Shown piece after piece: positions 13,201 to 21,143 of a DNA stretch of 64,000 nucleotides (its first letter is position 1; the number at the start of each line of letters is the position of its first letter). Source of the stretch: a virus. The DNA is taken from the IMG/VR virus record IMGVR_UViG_3300037042_003896, positions 35,684 to 99,683 of that record, one strand, 5' to 3'. The notes beneath the pieces were generated by a model. The model was not told the origin of the DNA and made no database searches. It saw only the letters and a list, made by a program, of their open reading frames with translations. Made by a program: the position numbers and the translations under genes.

Positions 13201-16200
13201 TTGCTGAAAATGATGTAATCCCAAGTATACCTAATTGTTTTTTAATATAAGATTCTTCTACACCTGTCCATACATCTGAAGAAGTTAGTGATCTTGATAA
13301 TATAACACTATTACTATTTTTATTAAAAATATAAAAGGTTATCTTATTTTGTGATTTTCCTTTAAATCCTATAGTATAGAACCCATTACCTAAATCATGT
13401 GCTTGTAATCCCTCAGCACCTTCATTTATCATTGCATCAATGGTAAGATTGTAGTCTGCTTCAGGGGTTCCATATATACCCTGTCTTCCTTTTAATTCAT
13501 TTAATTTAATACCTAATTTATTTTCAATAGCTTTTTTTTCTTCTGCTATAGAACTTACTACTGTTTTAGTTACAGGTTTAGTAGGAGTGGTAGATTTTAC
13601 AACAGGTTTTGGTTTTTCAGAAATAGGAATTACAAAATCATCTGCTGTATCTGTTGTATAGAAATACACTCCTGTAATATTTGTATCTCCTTCAACATCT
13701 GTTTTTATTGGTCTTGTATTTGTTGTGAGAGGAATATCAGTTCTCTTCTTTCCATCAGGTGTTTTATTAGAAAGCAGGTAGGTTTGGTAATTAGGCCATA
13801 TAACACTCTTTATTTCTCCTGAAGATGATATGCTTATTATTTGCTCATACTCACTATTGAGGTCTTTTACTAATGTAGAATTGACATTGTTATACATATT
13901 ACTTATCAAGGTGATAATCTGTTCCTTGTTAAGTTGTAAAGAAGAAGGTGTAAATGGATAGTTTTTTCCATTACCAGAAATAGAGAGTAGAAATTGTCCT
14001 GTCTCACTATCTTTTTCCCAAAAGATACTATTGTATCCATTAGGTTTTCTTTCCTTGGTATTTGGGTCTCTTGGTATTCCCCAATATATAACAGATTTTA
14101 AATAGTTTACAAGTCTTACAGAACTAGGGTCTTTTATCCCTATGGATTTATCCATCATCTGTTTAGCCACTTGCATAATAGTATCAAATATACTCTCTGC
14201 TTCTGCTCTTGAATGTTGTTTATTATTTAATTTCCTGTATCCATTAGGAAGCTCAAGAAATATTCTACCTAAAGGTGTGAGGAAAGATGTAGTTCCTTTC
14301 TCATGTGTATTATTCAGATTAGGAATACTAATGAGTAAATCTCCTTCTATCTCTTCTTCAGAAACAAACTCACTATCTTCAACACTTACCCTTGCATTAT
14401 AATCAATCACTTCTTTACCATTCTGATCAGTGGTAGTAACAGGCATAGCATGTCCAAGAGAAGCATTGATTTCGTGCACTTCACTAAGGTCTTCTACCTT
14501 AAGGATTTTCTCTCTCCATTTTTTATATTGGTCTATAATACTATTCTTAACTTCTTTTGATGTACTTTCTCTGAACATTTTGCCTGAAGTTAATAGCTTA
14601 TCAGGCATGATAGTAAATATTCCTTTAGATAAGTAATCTGTAGCATTCTCTATCTTTACACCATTCTCATCAATAAGAGATAAATTTCCCTCCTTATCTT
14701 CTTCTACCATTACCATAGCAATGATTGAAGATTCATCCACACCTTCTTCATCATTTTTTAATAAGGACATTAATCCTTTAAGACCAAGAGTTTCTTCATT
14801 CTTTAAAGTAATGAATACTCCTTTTATCTTTTTCCTATTAGGAAGTTTATTAAGAAGAATACCAAATTTATTAGCTCTTATATGATGAGGAACCTCTGTA
14901 TCATCTAAAGGAATAGTTGATATGGGAACATATTCATCAGCTTTCTTTGCCTCAGCTTCAAACTTATGTGAATAGGGTAATTGAATAATTGTATCATTAT
15001 CCTCTGTTCCTAGTGCTTCTTTAATAAGCTGTTCATCTTTTGCCAATTTATCTTCTTCTTCTTTCTCCTGTAGATACTTATTAGCAATAGCTTCAAATTT
15101 AGCAAGGATAGCACTCTTAGCTTTTAATTCTTTTTTATATTCAGGAAGAGCTTGTTGTAATATAGCAATTCTATCTTGAAGTTCTTGTAAGGTACGTTCT
15201 CCTGGAACAATATCAAGATCATCAACTTGAGCAACCATTTCCTCAAGTTGTTTAAGTTCCTCTTTATAAGTAGGTTGACGTTTTAAGAAATTAGGATTAG
15301 CTTTTAGAAAATCAATCCATTCTTGTCCCATTATAAATGTGGGAACTTTTGGAAACTTTTGTGCAAATTTATCTAATAAATCTGATAGAAATGCAATTGC
15401 TTGATCTAACGCATCTTGAATTTTTGGAAGTACACTATGAATAATTTTAATTTCCTTTTCTGTACTATCAATTAATTCTTCCATTATTTTTTGTTGATCT
15501 CTTAATTCTTGTAAGAAATCATCTTTTCCTTCAGGAAGTTCAACTATATATTGAGCTGAATCACTAATATAAGAAAGATCAATATCAAGTTCATCTTTTC
15601 GTGCTTCAAGAAAAGCAAGTTCTTTTGTAAGATCGTCTTTCATTTTTTCAAGACGTTCTGCAGCTGCTAACATCTTTCTTGTAGCAGATTTAAATTGAAT
15701 CCTACCTTTAATACGTTTATCTACATCATTTTCAGTAGTAAGTATTTTTTCCTCAAGGGCATTGAGGTCTTTTATTATATTTTCAAGTTCTAATTGTTTT
15801 TTAGCAATTAACTTTTCTGTAGATTCTTGTTCTTCTACTATTTCTTTTGCAAGATCAGAAAGAATAACAATTCGTTTATTCCTATTTTCATCAATTGTTT
15901 CCTGTTCTTCTTTAGTTTTCTTTTCTTCTATAAAAGCTTTATTTGCAGCAAGCTGTTCTTTTGTTAATGCTTTTTCCCCTGTAAGTGTAAGTCTTGCTTT
16001 ATTAAAACCTTCTTGTGCTTTAAAATATGCATTGTCACTAACATCTTTACGAAGAAGTTTACCATTAGCTCCTATATATACAAAGAATAGTTTGCCATTT
16101 TCATATTGGAGTCTTCCTTTTTTCTCTCCGCCATAACCTTTTCCAAAATTATAACTATAAATCTCATTCCTATGTTCATAAAAAAACTTAGCAGTCTTAT

Positions 16201-18664
16201 TCTTTTCTAATACATCTGCTTTAGTTAACTTATAATCTTTTAATCTATCTTTAGGAATATCAAAAATTTTATTTCCTGTTTGAATTTTAATTGTACCATC
16301 TTCATTTTCACCTAAGATTTTAAGTTTATGTAAATCAATAGCTGAATTAATACCATTTGTTTCATAATCTACAGTTGTACCAAGAAAATATTCTACTCCT
16401 ATTTCAAATTCAGTTGCAACATTTTTAGTAGTGAGAGTAATAGTTTTTTTGATTGGCTCACCTTTTTCATCTAATTCAACTTCAGGTAAATCTTCAATTG
16501 TTTGTTCTTTATATTCTTTAGGATTGTTTTTTATATCAGTATATTCCTGTAAAAATAAATTCCTACGAACAGTCATTTGACCAACACTATATAATGCTTC
16601 TCCAACATCTTCCTGAATAGTAGAATCAAGAGTCTTGACTTTTTCCATAGCAGCATTATAACTTTCGAAATTTCCTGCTATAAGGTCTGCATTAACTGTA
16701 CTAATATCAATGCCTGCATTAACAAGAGTTGCTTCAACAGAAGGAAGCCTATCATCATAATCTGCCACCTTTGCTGCAGCATAGACCATCTTATCCATCA
16801 CTGCAGAAGTGTAGAGAGGTTTTTTATTCTCATCTACTTTTCCTCCATAGCGAAGATTGAGTGATTGATATAATGATTTTGTGTTTTCTGCAGTGGCTTC
16901 AAATTTCGCAAGTCTGGTTAAATATGCTTCTCTTGTATCTGACGCAAGAGCTTTTCCTTCAGCTTGAAGTTGTGCAAATCCTTCTTCAGTACTAGCAAGA
17001 GTTCTATATTCAGCAATGTCTGATCTTACAAGATCAAATCTACCATATTTAATACGAGGAGATAAATAATTAATAATATAATCAGCTTCTTTATCTTTAC
17101 TATCAGTAATTTTTCCTGCTTTTAAAAGTTCTTCCCTATCTTCTTGTAAAACAGTTCCTCTATTAACAGAATCTATTGTGTCACTTGTAAAATCAGAAAG
17201 TTTAGATTTATTAAAAGATTCAATCGCAGCTTTGGTATTTATATCTTTTGCAGAATTTTCTTTATATCTACCTCTGCCTAACATCAATGCTCCAGAAAGT
17301 CCACCAATAAGAATATTTTCCATACCCTCATCTGTACCAACTGTTTCTTTAATTCCTTCAAATATACTACCTATAGCACTTGTAGCACTATTATCATACT
17401 TCTTATCATAATAATCTTGTGTGCCAATTTGAATAGCATACTGCGCACCTTCTTCAAATCCTTCAGGTACAGAAAATGTATATGGTCTTATTTTATTTAA
17501 AGCAGATAAAAATTTATTACCAGTTACAGCTTTTTCTATAAATTTACCAGTGGTATCTGTTGTTACTTCTCCAATTTTTCTACTAACACCATTAATTATA
17601 TCCTTTTCTGCACGATAGGAAGATCCTAATATTTTTGGAAATTGAATATAGTTAGTAACACTTAATAGTGCTACGTTGGCTAAAAAGGAACTATTACCAA
17701 CAGACTCAGAAGCCTTATTAATTTTATCTAACTCTGCACCAATAGGATCAAGACCACCATGAGTATTTTTATATTCTTCTATTTTATCATCCCTAAATTG
17801 ATTCAGATTGTTAAATGCTTCAAATCCAGCTTCACCAGTTGTAGCAAGTCCTGCAACAACTGCTCTACTACCAGCATTTAATGTTTTATATGAACCTAAA
17901 AATTGATTTGATATAGCTTTTAACTTACCGTATCCTTCAGCAACTTTTCCTGCAGTGGCAGCAGCTGCTACAGCTTCTTCTGTACTAGCTGCTAACACTT
18001 CTGCACCTTTTCCTATAGATACTAATTTTGCTAATCCTGGTAAAAGACTTAATGATTTTAATCCTGTAGCAAATACACCTCCTGATAAAGCAGCTCCAGC
18101 AGCAAATCCTAAGTTTTTAACAATACCGTCCCAAAGAAAGTTTGCACTAAATAATTTAGAAGGAGAATACCACCTAGAATTTTTCTCAGCATCTGAATAA
18201 TAATTTGGTAAAATATCTTCTGCTGCTTTAGTAATTTCATCAATCTTACGATTAAAATCATTATCATAGAATGATGCAAATCTACCATCATCTATCATTT
18301 GATATACACCATTCAATAATCCTGCTGTAGATTGTACAAAGGTAGTACCAGTTAATAGTAAACCTTTACCTACACCATTAACCATTTTAGAAGTCCATCC
18401 TTGTCTTTGTGCAGCTGCGTCCTCATTATTATATCCATATAATACATTATTGTATCTTCCTGTTCTAAATGGCGCAGCTTCTTCCATAGTTACAGAAGAA
18501 GCATCATAAGATCTTGTGGGGGCAGAAATATAATTTAACGATGTATCATTCAATGGATTATATTCAGCTTGAACATTATTAAAAACAGGTCTTGCTGAAC
18601 CATTCGCATTAACTAAATCAGGAACTTCTGGACTACCAGAAAGATTAACTATAGGGTCTTGCAT
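4235..18664 (-). CDS. giant virion RNA polymerase polyprotein (crAss-like DFDID RNAP) with C-terminal SLOG and DUF4326-like modules
   Basis: 4,809 residues. The start ATG overlaps the previous stop (TAATG). The N-terminal 220 residues hold hydrophobic/glycine-rich stretches (about 95-130 and 180-215) like an ejected cargo protein. A long charged coiled coil lies at about 900-1210. Near residue 2075 is VYHEVFEAVW, a metallopeptidase-like helix lacking the usual second His. The polymerase core is in the C-terminal half: GLAYRIPTQKQNSIEAF, then FLPKEFGDSVVVPAA, then GADFDIDKLF at about 3440. This is the Mg-binding DxDxD loop of the crAss-like two-barrel RNAP, established for phage phi14:2. Residues about 4490-4650 form a SLOG/LOG Rossmann domain (AGVGSRQTPENVL, GADKAFDDG, ARNTNQVFG, PEGGTGQAVEMA). 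Residues about 4705-4800 resemble DUF4326 (ENPFHTSG ... FKGKPIYYG ... DYLINKY). Expected role: early transcription after injection. Proteolytic processing is possible but not visible. Confidence 0.9.
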   Translation of the reverse strand: MQDPIVNLSGSPEVPDLVNANGSARPVFNNVQAEYNPLNDTSLNYISAPTRSYDASSVTMEEAAPFRTGRYNNVLYGYNNEDAAAQRQGWTSKMVNGVGKGLLLTGTTFVQSTAGLLNGVYQMIDDGRFASFYDNDFNRKIDEITKAAEDILPNYYSDAEKNSRWYSPSKLFSANFLWDGIVKNLGFAAGAALSGGVFATGLKSLSLLPGLAKLVSIGKGAEVLAASTEEAVAAAATAGKVAEGYGKLKAISNQFLGSYKTLNAGSRAVVAGLATTGEAGFEAFNNLNQFRDDKIEEYKNTHGGLDPIGAELDKINKASESVGNSSFLANVALLSVTNYIQFPKILGSSYRAEKDIINGVSRKIGEVTTDTTGKFIEKAVTGNKFLSALNKIRPYTFSVPEGFEEGAQYAIQIGTQDYYDKKYDNSATSAIGSIFEGIKETVGTDEGMENILIGGLSGALMLGRGRYKENSAKDINTKAAIESFNKSKLSDFTSDTIDSVNRGTVLQEDREELLKAGKITDSKDKEADYIINYLSPRIKYGRFDLVRSDIAEYRTLASTEEGFAQLQAEGKALASDTREAYLTRLAKFEATAENTKSLYQSLNLRYGGKVDENKKPLYTSAVMDKMVYAAAKVADYDDRLPSVEATLVNAGIDISTVNADLIAGNFESYNAAMEKVKTLDSTIQEDVGEALYSVGQMTVRRNLFLQEYTDIKNNPKEYKEQTIEDLPEVELDEKGEPIKKTITLTTKNVATEFEIGVEYFLGTTVDYETNGINSAIDLHKLKILGENEDGTIKIQTGNKIFDIPKDRLKDYKLTKADVLEKNKTAKFFYEHRNEIYSYNFGKGYGGEKKGRLQYENGKLFFVYIGANGKLLRKDVSDNAYFKAQEGFNKARLTLTGEKALTKEQLAANKAFIEEKKTKEEQETIDENRNKRIVILSDLAKEIVEEQESTEKLIAKKQLELENIIKDLNALEEKILTTENDVDKRIKGRIQFKSATRKMLAAAERLEKMKDDLTKELAFLEARKDELDIDLSYISDSAQYIVELPEGKDDFLQELRDQQKIMEELIDSTEKEIKIIHSVLPKIQDALDQAIAFLSDLLDKFAQKFPKVPTFIMGQEWIDFLKANPNFLKRQPTYKEELKQLEEMVAQVDDLDIVPGERTLQELQDRIAILQQALPEYKKELKAKSAILAKFEAIANKYLQEKEEEDKLAKDEQLIKEALGTEDNDTIIQLPYSHKFEAEAKKADEYVPISTIPLDDTEVPHHIRANKFGILLNKLPNRKKIKGVFITLKNEETLGLKGLMSLLKNDEEGVDESSIIAMVMVEEDKEGNLSLIDENGVKIENATDYLSKGIFTIMPDKLLTSGKMFRESTSKEVKNSIIDQYKKWREKILKVEDLSEVHEINASLGHAMPVTTTDQNGKEVIDYNARVSVEDSEFVSEEEIEGDLLISIPNLNNTHEKGTTSFLTPLGRIFLELPNGYRKLNNKQHSRAEAESIFDTIMQVAKQMMDKSIGIKDPSSVRLVNYLKSVIYWGIPRDPNTKERKPNGYNSIFWEKDSETGQFLLSISGNGKNYPFTPSSLQLNKEQIITLISNMYNNVNSTLVKDLNSEYEQIISISSSGEIKSVIWPNYQTYLLSNKTPDGKKRTDIPLTTNTRPIKTDVEGDTNITGVYFYTTDTADDFVIPISEKPKPVVKSTTPTKPVTKTVVSSIAEEKKAIENKLGIKLNELKGRQGIYGTPEADYNLTIDAMINEGAEGLQAHDLGNGFYTIGFKGKSQNKITFYIFNKNSNSVILSRSLTSSDVWTGVEESYIKKQLGILGITSFSAKEFIEAADLIPSKYNTKATVKLTGGKFILDGKTTNTYTSPKTGLSILFGAPANINESNFMKVISVLQGADLETIFANVSDRVKEANPKFTPKQVTEEAQKLIKRTIYDAIVPQLGKASNMESEEVFVIGEEDEEAEETAIVNVEKKIDEEAFEIPDDEENSDAVNEAINNALKNKNKQKPILREMLEKEIKDIKIENWAEIEEWIKTNFPNLPLYRVKNIISEIGGDRKAWGMLKNGALYIYEQAEVGTVYHEVFEAVWKLISSPEERASIENEFKSRKGTFTDRPTGKTIKYSEATPSQIKEQLAEEFRDYRVNKKIPQKPVDGRPFILKLFSDIVNLVKGWFGKENFSSLTEELFNKINTGGYKNNIPLETALSYASKGIIDIEDAYFTEADELSVVAITDIEKMEIVEEMTYLTLVDLVATDKGLFTLPTLNKTELYSKLKNEILETIANKVVAAYGLVENETLTLKQAKPTIDKYTNLMKLVDKQWESIVAKHEEFLRGYSIEFDENDTLQLTDENNTGRDNYQDATKIDNFKKTNAAIKLLLATMPKVYLDENSEEVAELSSIGGYKLIPMSETYVAIMNNVHTSRGLEEMFSRLRDMAVVNPNYRTLYKRLTKTDWVDKGVDFTKIETTHGLQLISTFWKTFKKQNPSVQNVFILENGEVVVGDANLSTAAAQLKSEYIHSIILFAKEGKGFYKYDKAKKKYVGVPAKVKDIDLNTNEKRVMFLSKLGISFTLKEINSFSKNLNKFQQFKETVDGIKASIANTDEIAMFSGKVLEINNRLLELALLKASLTHPEFDSTYFNVTGDRTQSFIGTNAPSDLYDVLSQIDNLNELKGTQYAYLLTDVFAQGSDVLKRMFKPSGERRTDIGSENLLKVGYVSGIINSVKGKQKQSSKLSYPERIIQGINLNLKGWFLNLIPADATTEWMINMGNPITTSNLSKGMVGVNRIFGEYFKAELALARDKRPLDRHRDKKLAKELRFFKEILGEKLHNDIIAETESIEDVYTKYESRINTALDKYITKKTNNLKWLLERFNILKQEETGWVAENINLPENMTENELNGHLKALSINFIIANIEMHKIIYSDPYQYWDELKRVKPFNSPAQPLVNDPKMNAAYNKVWNKGFNKGDIGYTDFTKPYFSTGTFADVIGIIDLPDYKEYEETNGSGIITFGAYRNFRIRAGEWNDNEEAQYRYDVAWEKNDKGLEFSLEENDILDKGNPMIQSAYTPLKPIARGNKANKRNYNDVVMDKYALYPLSYRMMKSVNKAGSKESSNAITLYNKMQNEKIDYMVFETGRKVGAEQLSPVYDANGNFVTTVYKGIVKIPFEILSIQAEVPSHDDNSVTRGSQITKLITMDYMEAGVPVDFNESEKNFNKRYKTWYALSEDAKKEASPLYKEIINNQNLLEELTQKGYENLLKTLGIKEENGTFTIVDLSKTGEMLRDEILKREVTDNISKALTSFLEGKSVLEATPAYQQIRNILYSIADREVISQKMPGGSKVQIPSLFFEEKRFGLTKIKGKKGYTSDVLRFYSEGENKTNTCEIMIGRWFDSPLSDEELLNYLNNTPEGQKILSGLAYRIPTQKQNSIEAFVIKQFLPKEFGDSVVVPAALVEKTGADFDIDKLFMYLKNVIKGKNGLELVNYLTDTNSTVGKRYYNWVKENVEKDVKKYKNFLSKGAVKELRDAFKNTLDEINNNYKTAVSEKKEELYSQYTELFNDVDYVLNVQMQNNYILELFKAGGKIFRVLPKETKTDYWKLKDSMLINDINGPQEIENYLALTLRKLERNEHPNDTQDLLSMVSLYEEELRVLGATSEYVKEYKEEALRVFREGKNETIQDIGEQSKQISANVKADYYSEKESINVQAAEEMAEIQGLPSLSEFGGFSLNKQNTKKALENAYIESSETLVLHPKNYKRLIQPNSATQLKDLAEEITIKVIGHKFDYTNINNMLDMGFMTRLRHAFVTGKYAIGIAAVNQTNHSLNQRQPIFIDKNKLTLVKEDGHWLGDAEIKFDKYNKITVDGRVVPTLSMIENADGQDISDIIGQFIDGYVDISKGPWIMELGATPNVASTYLFLIKLGVPVDTVAYFMNQPIIQDYLRTIESEGYSWLFIDKYVKAVKGEYASSITIPKEGFTIPSKSALKNLVGKKVANMNSSELVNQRLILDEFLKYAKMAEHMFLVTQGSNFDTATFNDPYLVFKKFKQLEKAQSTIISSVDKDGNIISGVDGLLDNSFIGALKTRIESLRDALAEILKSDQPRVRGIIEKVITPYIQMNDNDFVKLAQKAVNDLFDYALQTDTALNEEITDLLIKNGGAAKEVGTFIQHVKDHKGHSLHNNVVINLMQIVPSDKAGNASVTNVKVKSLQNKVYDQNNLIFAFREIRDYLKSQDSKLYDRLIRLAVLQSGLSKSTLSFTSVIPFEDFEEIYNETLSSLEKIPNLEQFYELGVFQRNNWNNDDVVPHVKAKYIKYKTEGGKYNPSMAFLPDNVKKATTAGNIPQMLTQSTLTKEAKSDFIVYSWEDISISNKDKKQGLSTIAKKKAYMRKIGDFSYIQKGLFQKVYDDFGTALIHRDYKGTEYFVYKATNAWGNGNKANEFYTEDRQSVIDNGFIKVESNPHDNHDIIDLFLDYAAKNDRKNPNKSLPLYENKTNMENPQYEGMPLFNALPSKSNTPTMTYAGVGSRQTPENVLSQMTEIATELESKGYTLNTGVTFYGKKEGADKAFDDGTKKKNLFSPEKQGSRAKEQAIAKEIHPAPEYLKGGGLKLMARNTNQVFGDNLNAPVDFVLFYAKETKGIRPEGGTGQAVEMARRKNIPTINMANPNWRQELDKVLSNSNSVNKPKQIGMGVAEEVYSKLGNKTVSENVKIVDKPYLYSDEQKRGKAIVAYKSTKMPVSFENPFHTSGKTTKENVIDFIDFFLNSNEPQAVWMRAKAMSGEFKGKPIYYGNTQANKENQPSHATAIDYLINKYDWNTNEIENVIAKKTVESKKCN

Positions 18665-21054
18665 TATTTCTGTAAGTTTAAATTTTTATTGATTTGTGCT
18701 GTAATCATTGATTCACTCAATAAAGCTAAATCTGCTTTAGCAATATCTTCATTCAAATAAATTCTATCAAATTCAACATTTTCAACTTTTTTAGTAGTAT
18801 TATTTTTAACATATACACTAGCGACATATCCCCCCCCTCTTGGCATAACTACTAAATCTGCACCAAGTGGTATATATTTAGTTGATGTACGCAATTGATA
18901 AAGTTCTTCAGAAGGAATAGCTGCAGTTTGCCAAGCATCAGGGTTTGTAGTGTATGCACCTAAATTTGTTGAACCATATTGACTAGTTGCAGCTCTTACT
19001 TGTAATGGATTAAATTTATAAGCATTGAAAGATTGTCCTGTTAATTGTTCAAAATCATTTTGTGAATCTATATTAACTTCTCTAACTTTTCCAGTATCAT
19101 CAGTTATTGTAGCAACACCTTTCCAAGTTCCACCAACTTCGTAAGGAGCACTTGCTTTAAATGATACCTTTGAATTAGGATCGGTTAAAGCTTTTAATGC
19201 AGCAGTTTGATCATATCCTGCTCCAGCTAAGTTTGTTGCATTAGAAATAAATGCACTCACTCTATTTTTTACAATTTTCATTTCTTTCTCATCTGTAGGA
19301 GTGAAAGAAAATACATCATCTGTTGTTGTAAATTTACCTAATCTTTCTTCTATCTGTTTACTTGCTACTTCAGGGGATACTCCTGTTTGTGCAACTTGTC
19401 TATAAATATCTTCTCTTGCTGCAAGTAATGTGGTATAATTATAATGACTTGTTTTATAGTCTGCCACTGCTTGTTTATCTGCATGAGTTAAGGTTACTCC
19501 CAGATCTTTAGCTTTATTATCTAAATTTAATATCCATCGTGTAACAAATTGTTGTGGAGTTTCATTAGTTGATTTTGACCAACCTTTTATATTTTGTAAT
19601 ATATCATTCTTAGTTAAAGGTTTACCGCTTTGAGTTTTACCATTATTACCTTTACTTAATAATGTAAATATTACATCAACACCATTAGCATAATTAGTAG
19701 CTTCCCAGGATGCTAATTGTTCCGTAGTTCTTTCCACTGCAGATTTTCCCATAGTTCCAGGAACATCAGCACTTAATCTCAATAGTTCTCCAGAAGCCCC
19801 TTCTCCTTCTTTTGGTTTTGCTTTCCATTGACCTGTTGCTCTATCAAATTCATTTTCCGCTGTAAATTTTAAATCTGCTAAATCAGCAGCTCTTAAAGCC
19901 ATTTTTTGATCAAATGCTTCTTGTCCTTGTTTAAATCTAAAATCTCTTTCGTTATTAAGTTGTTGTGTTAAAGGATTTGTAAGATTTGTAATCTTCTTTG
20001 TAGTGTCTGTAAATTGTGTAACTAAACTATTTTGAAAATTTGTTCTATAATAACTTTCTTTAAATGCATCTGGAGATTTTGTAGCTAATTCTGCAAGATC
20101 TGTATATTGTTTTTCATAAGTAATTCGTTCATCAGATAACTTTTTCTTTTGAGCTTCCAGAGCAAGTTTTTGTTCGGGAGTAGTTTTTCCTGTAAGTAGA
20201 GTATTTAATTGCCCTAAACTTTGATCTATTTCTGAAAAGACTCCTTCATATTTGGTAGCAAATACAGACAATATACTTTCCGCAGGAACATTTTTTGTAT
20301 TTGCCCAAGCGTCAATGTGTATTTGATTTTGAACATTCCCTTGTTTTAACACATTATTAATAATTGCCTGAACTGCTTTTGCATTGCTACTTTCTTCAAC
20401 ATGTGTCATAGTTCTTGCAGGAAGTGCTTCACCTGTTGCAGGATTAAACTTTATGTTGCCCTGTGTATCAGTTTGAAACATTTGTTCAAGAATTGATGAT
20501 TCTATTCCTGCATCTTTAACTTGTTTCTGTATTTCTTCTGTTATGTTTACATAAGGAGAATATTCTCCTGAAAAAGCAACTGGTGCTCCACGATCATCTG
20601 TTAAACCACTATTTAAATAAGGGTTTACAAATTTTTCATAAAAGAACTGTTCATTGTTTTTATCAGATTTACCTTCTTTTTTGTATCTATCCATCTCAGT
20701 TAATTGTTTTCTGAGTTTGGCAGTTGATGATACAGCATTTTGTATAAAGGAATCTTTTCCAATTTGACTAACCATTCCTCCTACAGAGGTAACAAGTTGC
20801 GAGTTAGAGAAATCTCCACCTGCAACTCCTCTAAGATTATTACCTAATGCGTTGAGTTTAGACTGTAAATAAGTTTTATCTACATCTTTATAAACATCAA
20901 GTCCAGCAACATTGTTAATTTGGGTCTGTATTTTTTGAACACCCTCATCATATTGCTTTTGTTTCTGCATACCCACTTCAACCATTGCCTGAACAGGTAA
21001 TTGTTGTACATATGGGTTGAAAGTTGGGATCTGTTTATCGGTAAATGAAGCCAT
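18664..21054 (-). CDS. cargo/ejection-type virion protein upstream of the RNAP polyprotein
   Basis: 796 residues, soluble and mostly helical, with no signal peptide. The N terminus (FNPYVQQLP, then QKQKQYDEGVQKIQTQINNVAGL, then DVDKTYLQSKLNALG) is a pattern I recall at the start of internal virion proteins of crAss-like phages. It has no enzymatic motif that I recognise. It is the first gene after a 90-base gap holding a near-perfect Bacteroidetes promoter (21072-21102), and its stop overlaps the start of the RNAP polyprotein, so the two are co-expressed. Being sandwiched between the transglycosylase/cargo genes and the virion RNAP argues that it is packaged and ejected with them. Function is inferred from position and N-terminal pattern only. 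Confidence 0.6.
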   Translation of the reverse strand: MASFTDKQIPTFNPYVQQLPVQAMVEVGMQKQKQYDEGVQKIQTQINNVAGLDVYKDVDKTYLQSKLNALGNNLRGVAGGDFSNSQLVTSVGGMVSQIGKDSFIQNAVSSTAKLRKQLTEMDRYKKEGKSDKNNEQFFYEKFVNPYLNSGLTDDRGAPVAFSGEYSPYVNITEEIQKQVKDAGIESSILEQMFQTDTQGNIKFNPATGEALPARTMTHVEESSNAKAVQAIINNVLKQGNVQNQIHIDAWANTKNVPAESILSVFATKYEGVFSEIDQSLGQLNTLLTGKTTPEQKLALEAQKKKLSDERITYEKQYTDLAELATKSPDAFKESYYRTNFQNSLVTQFTDTTKKITNLTNPLTQQLNNERDFRFKQGQEAFDQKMALRAADLADLKFTAENEFDRATGQWKAKPKEGEGASGELLRLSADVPGTMGKSAVERTTEQLASWEATNYANGVDVIFTLLSKGNNGKTQSGKPLTKNDILQNIKGWSKSTNETPQQFVTRWILNLDNKAKDLGVTLTHADKQAVADYKTSHYNYTTLLAAREDIYRQVAQTGVSPEVASKQIEERLGKFTTTDDVFSFTPTDEKEMKIVKNRVSAFISNATNLAGAGYDQTAALKALTDPNSKVSFKASAPYEVGGTWKGVATITDDTGKVREVNIDSQNDFEQLTGQSFNAYKFNPLQVRAATSQYGSTNLGAYTTNPDAWQTAAIPSEELYQLRTSTKYIPLGADLVVMPRGGGYVASVYVKNNTTKKVENVEFDRIYLNEDIAKADLALLSESMITAQINKNLNLQK

Positions 21055-21071
21055 GTCTTTTATAAAGTTAA

Positions 21072-21102
21072 CAAATGTAATAGAAAATATTATACAATCA
21101 AA
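21072..21102 (-). promoter_or_regulatory. Bacteroidetes-type promoter driving the cargo/RNAP operon
   Basis: Read on the minus strand: TTTG (21099-21102), exactly 19 bases, then TACATTTG (21072-21079). This matches the Bacteroidetes primary-sigma consensus TTTG-N19-TAnnTTTG at every fixed base. Transcription would start about 12-15 bases before the ATG at 21054, leaving a very short leader. It lies in one of the few real gaps of the leftward block, between the 1,278-residue cargo gene and the 796-residue gene. Confidence 0.75.
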
Positions 21103-21143
21103 GAATTATAATATATTCTGGTAATTTTATTTAATCAAATTAG

